A stretch of 41,606 nucleotides of DNA, from positions 1-41,606 of the forward strand of contig JANBQS010000067.1 of assembly GCA_027577415.1 (NCBI GenBank), written 5' to 3'. Under the pieces are notes generated by a model. That model searched no databases and had not been told where the DNA came from. It saw only the letters and a program-made list of their open reading frames with translations. The position numbers and the translations under genes were made by a program. This document shows positions 34,084 to 41,606 of this stretch, piece by piece. Within the stretch, counting starts at the first letter, position 1, and each line of letters opens with the position of its first letter. The DNA comes from Coemansia sp. RSA 922. Its lineage: Eukaryota > Kickxellomycota > Kickxellomycetes > Kickxellales > Kickxellaceae.

Positions 34084-36357
34084 ATGATGTTTGGCAGCAT
34101 AAACTCGTCGGGAGCCGTTATCGACTGTATCGCCGAAGGGTCGGCATACGATATCGTGCTGCCGAACCAGACGGAGCGGGTACAAAACATAGCTGTAGAT
34201 ATAGGCGGATCATTAGCCAAAGTAGTTTACTACACAACAGCGGCGGTAGGACGTCAGGGCGGCGGACGTCTGCACTTCAAGGCGTTCGAGACCGACCACC
34301 TGGATCTATGCATAGAGTTTATGTGCGGACTAGTAGACCGCAGCAGAATCAGAGACCCCACGGACGGTCCTCCAGCCGAGCCAGTGATAATGGCAACCGG
34401 CGGCGGAGCACATCGGTTCGGAGCAGAGTTGCGGAGCCGACTGGGCGTGGAGATCCGCGTGGTGGACGAGATGGAGAGTCTGACGGCTGGGCTGAACTTT
34501 CTCATGCGCGAGGTAGCCGACGAAGTATTCACTTACTCTGAGGCGCGCGGCCAAAAGTTCGTGAGCCCTGTTTCCGAGGCCGAGGACTTGTTTCCCTATA
34601 TGTTGGTTAATATCGGGTCGGGCGTCAGCATTCTCAAAGTCACCAGCGAGGGCCAGTACGAGCGTATCAGCGGAACCTCGCTGGGTGGTGGTACGTTCTG
34701 GGGGCTTTTGCACGAACTCACTGGAGTCACCTCGTTTGACGCTATGCTGGAGACAACAAAGTCGGGAGACAACACCAAGGTGGATATGATGGTTGGCGAT
34801 ATTTACGGGACCAATTATGACAAAATCGGACTCAAGGCCACCAACATCGCAGCCACCATGGGCGGAGTGTACCGCAAAGGACTGGACAAGCAGTACAGCG
34901 ACGCAGACATTGCGCGGTCGCTCCTGTACATGGTCAGTAACAACATTGGACAGATCGCGTACCTCAACGCTCAGCTGCATGGTATCAGGCGGATATACTT
35001 TGGCGGCTACTTTATTCGCGGGCACCCACTGACGATGCACACCTTGTCGTATGCGATTGACTTTTGGTCAAAGGGCATGATCAGCGCCCTGTTCCTCAGA
35101 CACGAGGGCTATCTCGGAGCTACCGGCGCCCTGCTTCGTGGCGAGGCTGCGCCTACCAGGCGGCGCGCCTGTTCGTTTACAGAGAACTTTTCCGTTGCCG
35201 AGCCTGCCGCCGGAGACTCGTCGGGTGTCTCGGCTTTGGGCATGTTGGATCAGCAGGCGGATAGGCTGGAACGCCTGCCTCAGCTCGCACTCCCCTATGT
35301 GCCGGACACCGTGGACCTGGCGGCTGATGAGGGGCAGCGCTTGGCGTGGCTGGCGGCGCTGGAGCGCAGCGCACACGAGCTGGTCGCGTTGGTGGAGCGC
35401 GGGGCGCTTGATGCAGGGTCCTCGGACCACGTGGGGACCGAGGACCGTGTGGATGCGGGGAGGATCCGCGCGTTTTCCATATTGTATGCCCGACACCTGC
35501 AGCGGCTGGGCGCGCAGCCGCTGGCGTACGGCGCGCTGACGGTGCGTGGCATTCTGGGGCTGCGCGAGCAGTGTTTGCGCGAGGTCGGGCTGGGCGACGT
35601 GTTTGCGGCTGTCAAGCGGCGCGAAACAAAAGCAGCGCTTGTGGCCCTTCCCCAGTGTGTGGCGCAGACGGATGTGCTTGCTGAGCGTGAGCGTTTGCTG
35701 GCGTTGCTGGGGAACGCGCTGGCGGGCAATATGTTTGACTGGGGCGCTTCTGAGCTCCATGGCGCGTTGGCGTCTGGCGCGCTTGATCTGGCTGCCGCTC
35801 GGGAGCGCATAAGCTACAGCCCGCAGCGGCTCAATAACCCCGGGGCCTTTGCTGACAGAGTCATTGCTCAGGGGTATAGGAAAGTGCTGGTGTTTGTGGA
35901 TAATTCGGGCGCTGACGTCGTGCTGGGCGTGTTGCCGCTGGCCCGCGTTTTGACACAGACAGGCGCTACTGTGGTGCTGGCTGCCAACTCGCGTCCGGCG
36001 CTCAATGATGTCACGGAGGGTGAGTTGAAGGATATCGTGGCCGAGGCTGCGCTGGTCGATGAGTCGTTGGCGGCCGCCGTGGAGGAGGAGAGATTGCTGG
36101 TGTGCGCTTCGGGAAGCGCTGGGCCCTGCGTCGACCTCCGTCGCTTGGACCCGCGTCTGGTCGCTCTGGCTCAGGCTGCGGACCTTGTTATCCTCGTGGG
36201 TATGGCCCGTGCCATAGTCTCAAACTACCATGCTCGCTTCACTTGCGACTCGCTGCGTATCGCCGTATTCAAAAACAAGATGACTGCGGACGCTGCTGGT
36301 GCCAACGTCTTTGACTCGCTGTGCCTATACGTGCCAGGAGGAGGCAGCAGGGAGTGA
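34084..36357 (+). CDS. Pantothenate kinase fused to DUF89 phosphatase (PANK4-like)
   Basis: 757 aa, intronless, starting at the first of two adjacent ATGs (34084). Residues about 1-360 are a type II (eukaryotic) pantothenate kinase: 'VDIGGSLAKVVYY' nucleotide-binding loop, 'ATGGGAHRFG', 'NIGSGVSILKV', 'SGTSLGGGTFWGLL', and 'SKGMISALFLRHEGYLGATG' near the end. Residues about 450-757 are a DUF89/ARMT1-type metal-dependent phosphatase with 'VFVDNSGADVVLGVLPLAR', 'GATVVLAANSRPALNDVT' and 'KNKMTADAAGANVFDSL'. The phosphatase removes phosphate from phosphopantetheine-type metabolites and so opposes CoA synthesis. The Arg of 'YERISGTS' and the acidic 'DEMES' segment match active kinases, unlike mammalian PANK4, so both halves may work. 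Confidence 0.9.
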   Translation: MMFGSINSSGAVIDCIAEGSAYDIVLPNQTERVQNIAVDIGGSLAKVVYYTTAAVGRQGGGRLHFKAFETDHLDLCIEFMCGLVDRSRIRDPTDGPPAEPVIMATGGGAHRFGAELRSRLGVEIRVVDEMESLTAGLNFLMREVADEVFTYSEARGQKFVSPVSEAEDLFPYMLVNIGSGVSILKVTSEGQYERISGTSLGGGTFWGLLHELTGVTSFDAMLETTKSGDNTKVDMMVGDIYGTNYDKIGLKATNIAATMGGVYRKGLDKQYSDADIARSLLYMVSNNIGQIAYLNAQLHGIRRIYFGGYFIRGHPLTMHTLSYAIDFWSKGMISALFLRHEGYLGATGALLRGEAAPTRRRACSFTENFSVAEPAAGDSSGVSALGMLDQQADRLERLPQLALPYVPDTVDLAADEGQRLAWLAALERSAHELVALVERGALDAGSSDHVGTEDRVDAGRIRAFSILYARHLQRLGAQPLAYGALTVRGILGLREQCLREVGLGDVFAAVKRRETKAALVALPQCVAQTDVLAERERLLALLGNALAGNMFDWGASELHGALASGALDLAAARERISYSPQRLNNPGAFADRVIAQGYRKVLVFVDNSGADVVLGVLPLARVLTQTGATVVLAANSRPALNDVTEGELKDIVAEAALVDESLAAAVEEERLLVCASGSAGPCVDLRRLDPRLVALAQAADLVILVGMARAIVSNYHARFTCDSLRIAVFKNKMTADAAGANVFDSLCLYVPGGGSRE

Positions 36358-36653
36358 GTGCGGCTCGGCTCGGCTCAATTAAGAGCATGGCGCGATGAGA
36401 CATTTGCGTGGAGGAGGGTGGGTAGTGTGCCTGTGCGGGCCTCCCCTCTTCTTCCAACAGGGCGGAGCGGGGAGAAAGGAAAAGTGTCTTTCTTTCATAT
36501 AAGCCTTTTCTTTTTCTAACTCTTATCCTTCTTCTATGCACTTTTATAAAAGCTCTTCTTAGTGCCAATTCGTTCTTCTTTAAATTTTTTCCTTCTTGCT
36601 CACTTGCACATACTGCCTTCCTTGTTTTATTTCTTTTTGTTTACACATTCTGA

Positions 36654-39020
36654 ATGGACGTGGTGACGGGCGGAGGAAGTAATACTTCTGCACCTCGGCT
36701 TTCAACTTCTTCACGTCGACGGTCGGTTGGCGATATAAAGCAACAGACGGCTATTGATGGAGATAACGAGTCTACGAGTAGCACGGAATCTTCTTCCAAG
36801 GCGACTAACCCCGAACTCTGGCTGACTGACGAGATTGAGGCTGTGGGGGAATTGAAGCGGGGAGCAATTGCGGCACGGTTTCCAGAAGAATTCAGCGTGG
36901 ACTCTGATTTCCTCAATGGGGCGTCTAATGTATGGCTACCGGCGCGGCTGCATCCAGAGATTGCACCAGGGGAATTTCAGGATTGGTTAAAGAAGCATGG
37001 TAGTCAGTTGAGTAAAATCGAAGACTCTGTGCATCGTCGTAAATCAATCCTGAGTTACTCTTACAAGACCGGAGACGACCCTGTTGTAGCTGAGCCGCAT
37101 AGATTTGGTGATATGGCAGCGGTTAGGAGGAGGAATACTACGGGGCTTGTCAGGCGCAAGTCCTTTGTGGAGCGTGCTGATGAGGAGGCTACGGACGATG
37201 CGCCGTTTTTGGTGCAGACTACGCAGCGGTCGTCTTTGAAGCGGAGTAAATTGGCAAATAAACGTAGGGACTCTACGGCTAGCACTTCGGCTGATGGCAG
37301 GGGGGAGCGGAGGCGGCGTGGGTATAACCATGATGCGTCGGTGCCTTCGGTTTCGTCGCCTTTGGCTCCTCCTGTGGGAGACGATAATGAGGAAACTGAT
37401 ACGGATTCTGCGGTTCAGTACCATCAACCCCAATCTGCGCCGAAAAACTCCCACCACCACCACCAATCTCGCCCATCGGGTACTCAGCCACAGTCTGCTG
37501 CTATGAGCCACTCGAGTGGCGCATTGCCGGCTTCTGCAATGCCACAACAACCAAGTGCTTCTGAGAAGCGCATGTCTACGGCTGAGATTCTAAAACAGGT
37601 CACTGCGGCTGTTGACGATTTTGGCTTTGACGAGTTTGAGCTTGGTGATCTCCCCACCTATGAAGCTAATGCTGCGGCGGGGTCTAGGAACGGGAAAAAG
37701 CTCAAGCGGCCTGGGCAGCCGCCTGCTGTTGCTGCTGCTGCTGGGCTGAAGGCGCCTACTGCTCCATTGCCTCGTATGCCGCCGCAGCCACAGCCTTCTG
37801 CTGGTGAGCTGGAGCCGGTGACGGACCGCAAAAGCGTGGCGCATAAAAAGTCAGGCGGTTCTTGGTGGCAGTGGGGCCGTGAGGATGCCCAGGCTGCGGC
37901 AGCTGAATCGGATAGGGATCGTCGGTCTTCACCATCACCACCCACGTCTGGGCAGCAGCAGCAGCAGCCGATTGCCATGGTAAAGCCAAAGTCAGCTACA
38001 GAGTCGCATTCTAACGCCACGTCGCCGCCTGTGCCGGTCCACCTGCCGCACGCTCAGACCGCGCCATTGATATCTCAGGGGGCTGGTAACGAGCCGCCAT
38101 CGGCGTCGGTCAAGGGCAAACTTCCGTCGCCTATTGCCTTTCTGCGGTTTAATCGGAAAAGCAAAAAGGATCGCCGAAGTGAGGAGCAGCCAGCTGCTAA
38201 CCCCACACCGCCGTTGCCAGTGCCTCAGCCTTCTGCTCCGCCGTTGACTGTGCAGCGTCATGATGATACTGTGAGCGACGCGTCTAGCGATACGGACGCT
38301 TCGTCGGCAAATGGCGCCAATAGTGCGCGGCCTAAGCAGGCGGCCAGTCAGCACTCGCATATTCCTAGTATTATCACTCCAGTGAGGCCGCCGCCTACCA
38401 CTAGACTGGGCGTGGGCAATACTCGGTTGCCTATCCATATTGAGCGCGCTATCTACCGCCTGGCGTCTATCAAACTGGCTAACCCACGGCGTCCGTTGCT
38501 ACAGCAAGTGCTGTTGTCTAATATGATGTTCTGGTACTTGGAACTCATTAATCCGCGGTCACAACAAGCCCAACAGGCGGCTGCTGCTGCTGGGGGGTCG
38601 CAGGACTATCATAATCAGTCGTCGTCATCGCCAAAGTCTCCTGCTAAACAGCCAGCTGCTGGTCAGTCGCCACGGTCGGGGTCTCCACATCAGCCGCAGC
38701 CGCAGCAACAGAAGCAGCCGAGTGCCACGGGTGATAAGGGGGGCTCGTCTGAGCGGCGTGGTAAGCGAGGCGCTGGTCCTGTGCCGGGGAAGCCTCATGA
38801 TCCTGCGGCGGGTAATAGGCGTCGGTCTGGTGGTAGCGGCAGCGAGCGTGTGGTTATGAGGTCGCCTCAGTACGAGCGTCAGCAGCAGCAGATATATAGC
38901 AATGGACAATCACCTCGACAGTCGTCGGGTCCTCAGTCGGCTGGTCCGCATAGTGATGAGGACGATGATGTACCGCTGGCTCTATATCGTGGTGAACGTA
39001 ATCCTATGAGTATTGGTTAA
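36654..39020 (+). CDS. Zds1/Zds2-like PP2A regulator
   Basis: 788 aa. Recognised by two separated conserved regions. The N-terminal one (about 55-135) contains 'VWLPARLHPEIAPGEFQDWL' and 'SVHRRKSILSYSY'. The C-terminal ZDS_C domain (about 588-640) contains 'LPIHIERAIYRLASIKLANP' and 'QQVLLSNMMFWYLELIN'. In yeast this domain binds PP2A-Cdc55 and controls mitotic exit, polarity and mRNA export. The middle (about 140-585) and the tail (about 640-788) are low-complexity, rich in Ser, Pro, Gln, Ala and His, with poly-Ala and poly-Gln runs. The protein is shorter than the roughly 915-aa yeast Zds1. Single exon from the ATG at 36654. The 5' leader is long and pyrimidine-rich. It converges on the Fanzor relic. 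Confidence 0.85.
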   Translation: MDVVTGGGSNTSAPRLSTSSRRRSVGDIKQQTAIDGDNESTSSTESSSKATNPELWLTDEIEAVGELKRGAIAARFPEEFSVDSDFLNGASNVWLPARLHPEIAPGEFQDWLKKHGSQLSKIEDSVHRRKSILSYSYKTGDDPVVAEPHRFGDMAAVRRRNTTGLVRRKSFVERADEEATDDAPFLVQTTQRSSLKRSKLANKRRDSTASTSADGRGERRRRGYNHDASVPSVSSPLAPPVGDDNEETDTDSAVQYHQPQSAPKNSHHHHQSRPSGTQPQSAAMSHSSGALPASAMPQQPSASEKRMSTAEILKQVTAAVDDFGFDEFELGDLPTYEANAAAGSRNGKKLKRPGQPPAVAAAAGLKAPTAPLPRMPPQPQPSAGELEPVTDRKSVAHKKSGGSWWQWGREDAQAAAAESDRDRRSSPSPPTSGQQQQQPIAMVKPKSATESHSNATSPPVPVHLPHAQTAPLISQGAGNEPPSASVKGKLPSPIAFLRFNRKSKKDRRSEEQPAANPTPPLPVPQPSAPPLTVQRHDDTVSDASSDTDASSANGANSARPKQAASQHSHIPSIITPVRPPPTTRLGVGNTRLPIHIERAIYRLASIKLANPRRPLLQQVLLSNMMFWYLELINPRSQQAQQAAAAAGGSQDYHNQSSSSPKSPAKQPAAGQSPRSGSPHQPQPQQQKQPSATGDKGGSSERRGKRGAGPVPGKPHDPAAGNRRRSGGSGSERVVMRSPQYERQQQQIYSNGQSPRQSSGPQSAGPHSDEDDDVPLALYRGERNPMSIG

Positions 39021-39257
39021 ATGACTCTTTCACTTTTTCTTCTTTTTTTATGTTGCATTTCTAGTATCCTTGTTTCTTTTTTCTTACATAAATTCCTCTT
39101 GTCTTTTATATATATTTATTGTTTGTTGCTATTTGAAATTAAACGCTAAAAGGGCTTAATTAAGTCATCTTGCCCAAAGGGGCATGTCAACAAAGCGATA
39201 ACTCGTCGGATATATCATATAGTAGAAGTAGTAGTAGTTGGTGGTGGTGGTTCAGGG
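39021..39257. other. Short spacer between ZDS gene and Fanzor relic
   Basis: 237 bases. The left part is the T-rich 3' UTR of the ZDS gene. The right part (about 39140-39257) is downstream of the Fanzor stop on the minus strand. It contains a palindrome CTTAATTAAG (39155-39164) and a potential GCCC-CTTT-GGGC hairpin (minus strand, about 39172-39184). In Fanzor and TnpB loci the guide RNA derives from this position, so it is a candidate site for one. No terminal inverted repeat was recognised. Confidence 0.35.
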
Positions 39258-41567
39258 CTAGCCATGACGAGGACGCTTGGACAAAGGCTGCGTGTCAGAA
39301 GCCAAGTCACTCCTACGAGCAGAATGCAACGTCATCAAAAAAGTATGCTCAGGTGCCACAGTATCAGCCACAGCAGCCCTAGCAGCACCACGGCCTCTGA
39401 TAGCACCGTGGCCTCTGGCAGCACTGCGGCCTCTGGCAGCTGTAGACGTAGGTGTAGATGTAGGCATAGCAGCAACCACACGAGTAGGGCACTTGAAAAC
39501 TGGAGGAATATCACCCTTTCTAATATAGTACTGGATGATGCGGCAAAAGTTCAGAGTGGCAGCCAGGTTGTGATTATACAGGCAAGGCTTGTAGATGACA
39601 TTATGTTCATCATTGAGCTGCTTAATGAGACAGTTTGAACACTGAAGCAGGCCATGACAGAACGTAAGACGTCTTTGCCAATGCTGATGAGGCCAGGGGT
39701 TGTTGATTACCTTGCACTTGTGGAGGTCGCCATCACATCTGGGACAGATCTTGGACATACAGAACTCGTCAAACAGATATGTTGGAAAGCCGAATTTCTT
39801 GAACTTTTTGCACCAGCCGTGACCCTGAATAGGTGCATGGAAGCAAGCCATTGACACTGACCAATTGCCACAGACCATGACCAGTTGCTTGCCAAACTTT
39901 TGGATCATGTTGCACTTCAAATGCGCATCTGCTTGCTGCTGGTTGATATATGTGGAAAGTTGTAGCTTGTGGTGGAATGGGTAGTTGCAGGGCTCATGGT
40001 TATTGACAGAGTGGACTTGGTGCGTGGATTTGGTGTGGGTGGTCATCATATTCAAGTAAAAGTCACTGAGAACATCCCAGACCATTGCGCAAGCAGCAAC
40101 ATATTCAAGGAACTCCTCCGGATTGAGCATAGTACAGTGGAAGTGTGACAAGTAGAGCTCAGCCTCGTGAATGGCAATGGAATTACTGTGCTCATTCTTG
40201 ACAATTTCGTGCAACTGAGTGAACTTTCACATGCACGTTTCGTCTAGGCATTGCTCATGAGAGTAGTGAAGTACACGTGGATTCAAATCAGTGCTCACCC
40301 AGCCCAACATATAGTTCAGATTGCCACAGCCCATGTTGTTGAAGATGAGATGCTTGCGAATGGTGGACACCTGCTCCAGAGACAGACTGGTAATGTAAGG
40401 GCAATTGGGCATCTGATGGTCAGTAGCAGTCTGCCACAAGGTCCTTGATGTAGTGTGGTGAAAAGCCGTGTGTAGGCTGTGCTTCTGGGTGCTTGAAAAT
40501 AAGCGAAATGGAGATGCCATCTGTGTCCACACTACCAGAAAACGCCAGTCCCTCATGCACATCAAATGGCTTTGACTTTAGGTCAACGACCTCAGCCCAA
40601 AGCTTGGTAGGTGACATGGCAAGGGTGAAGTTGGGGTTGTGCTTTAAAAAGTGGGAGTGGAGGATGCGTGGATCAATATGCATGTGGCTGGGAATGAACG
40701 AGGTGCATAGGGGACAACACTGGAATACCTTGGCCCTCTGAGGCTCATGCTGGGCATTGCTCTGGTGCTGGTGGTGGTTCTGGTGGCCACACCTATTGTT
40801 GAATGCCTGTCTGCACCTACGCCTATGCAAACGCTTGTGCTGGTTCTTCATCAAGGGCCCAAACACCACCAATGCAGGCACAGCTGGTGCCAGAGTATCA
40901 GCCTTGGCCACATCATCAGCTACAGTCAGAGCAACAACATCCATACCAGCCACAGCCCTGGCCTCTGCCTGTGCCAGCTCCCGGGTAGCTAGATCAGCTG
41001 TAGCATGTCAATCGAAATACTGACACAGTCAAACAAAGGCCAAGAAGTGGTTCTCAGGGTGGGCCTTGATATCATAGAACAGGTCCTTGTGCACATTGTT
41101 GTACTGGTAGCCTGGGTCATAGGCATTGAGCACAGGTGCAAGAACGTCCAATATGCAAAGACCCTCGGCATCAAGACCAGTGTGATCAATAGGGTGGACA
41201 GCAATCACTCACTTCAAGGCACTAGCGGGATTCCAAATCTGTGCACATTTGGCAGCCTGGATCTCACTCTGGCTGTGTCCAAGCTCATTCATAGCATGCT
41301 CCAGCTCCAGGGCCCGTTCCTTTGTCCGCAGCTCCTTGTTAATTGCTGCACACAGATTGTTGCCATAGTTCTGTTGGATGTTGTTCTTGTATGCTGTTAC
41401 CATCTGGGTCACTGCATATTCAGCAATCTGCGACATGGTGTCATAGTCCCTTGGCTCAATATCAGCAGCCATGCAATAGTCATCAATATATGTTGCAACA
41501 AGCAGGTCATACAAGCAGCTGCATTGGTCAGTGTAGGATTTCGGCGTTCAGCGACGACATCCGACAT
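39258..41567 (-). pseudogene. Decayed Fanzor (eukaryotic TnpB-like RNA-guided nuclease)
   Basis: Fanzor proteins are transposon-linked RuvC nucleases guided by an element-encoded RNA. Reading the minus strand, the order is an N-terminal helical region (41514-41212), a middle block with 'FQCCPLCTSFIPSHMHIDPR' and 'SVDTDGISISLIF' (40953-40423), the RuvC-I region 'FNNMGCGNLNYMLGWV' (about 40340), 'STYINQQQADAHLK' and 'VMVCGNWSV', RuvC-II 'LFDEF', a zinc ribbon 'CPRC...CHGLLQCSNC', RuvC-III 'LYNHNLAATLNFCRII', and a basic RG-rich tail ending 'LSKRPRHG'. Lesions are in-frame TGA at 41209, 41029, 41008 and 40227 and a frameshift near 40430. The ATG at 41567 ('MSDVVAERRNPTL') is a possible start but is in another frame. 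The RuvC-I and RuvC-III Asp positions are Asn. The region is CpG-poor. Confidence 0.85.
39600..39770 (-). other. Fanzor RuvC-II Glu and zinc-ribbon segment
   Basis: Best-preserved part of the relic. The RuvC-II Glu is the GAG codon at 39765-39767 in 'FDEF'. Then 'KICPRCDGDLH' gives the first Cys pair, and 'FCHGLLQCSNC' gives the second. The spacing and the 'CHGLLxCSN' phrase are diagnostic of the Fanzor family. Confidence 0.8.
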
Positions 41568-41606
41568 TATTTATTGCTGCCTAATTTCTACGGCTATGAT
41601 CAACGG

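Noticed and set aside
37044..38438. Several long minus-strand open frames opposite the ZDS gene
   Set aside because: They arise from low-complexity Ser/Pro/Gln codons of the + strand gene and are Arg-rich without similarity.
40420..41023. Separate small genes on either strand in 40420-41023
   Set aside because: The + strand frames here (for example near 40747-41023) are complements of the Fanzor relic. The minus-strand frame is part of that relic.
1..41606. tRNA, rRNA or CRISPR-type arrays
   Set aside because: No T-loop GGTTCRA motif with a matching cloverleaf, no rRNA-like stretch, and no regularly spaced direct repeats were seen by eye. A tRNAscan or Infernal run would be decisive.

Overview
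This is nuclear DNA of an early-diverging fungus. The conserved genes are fungal (ALG5, GEM1, PMS1, ZDS, PNS1/SLC44). Introns are few, short and GT..AG. The accessory genes include a cluster of F-box/LRR-like proteins with a recurring 'FRGNAATLE'-type block that I associate with Kickxellales such as Coemansia. That placement is inference from recall, not a search.

Layout. 1-3806: two direct copies (units A and B) of a duplicated block carrying two related families of small orphan proteins; unit A is decayed. 3888-12696: a compact housekeeping block: pyruvate dehydrogenase E2 (-), ALG5 (-), RPS4 (+), F-actin capping protein alpha (+), PMS1-type MutL (+), BI-1/TMBIM6 protein (+). 12701-16116: an orphan gene plus two inverted copies (C intact, D broken) of the same block. 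16117-21706: a possible 57-aa ORF, GEM1/Miro (-), a Pns1/SLC44 transporter (+) and the KEOPS subunit Pcc1 (-). 21707-25937: a tandem pair of 99-aa secreted proteins and eroded fragments. 25938-32336: three F-box/LRR-like genes, the middle one lacking its N-terminus, and one orphan gene. 32391-39020: Serinc/TMS1 (-), a pantothenate kinase fused to a DUF89 phosphatase (+) and a Zds1/2-like PP2A regulator (+). 39258-41567 (-): a decayed Fanzor gene, the eukaryotic TnpB-like RNA-guided nuclease family.

The most notable element is the Fanzor relic. It has four in-frame premature stops, all TGA, at least one frameshift, and two of three RuvC acidic positions changed Asp to Asn. The third acidic position is intact. 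The region is strongly CpG-depleted, as expected of a mobile element decayed by cytosine deamination. A second theme is turnover of lineage-specific small-protein families. In the four-copy block the TATA box is intact in the two copies with open reading frames and altered in the two broken ones.

The housekeeping genes cover acetyl-CoA supply (E2), CoA metabolism (PANK-DUF89), N-glycosylation (ALG5), translation (RPS4), tRNA modification (Pcc1), actin (Cap1), mismatch repair (PMS1) and organelle or membrane biology (GEM1, BI-1, Serinc, SLC44). They do not form a pathway cluster. No tRNA, rRNA, CRISPR array or complete transposon with terminal repeats was recognised.
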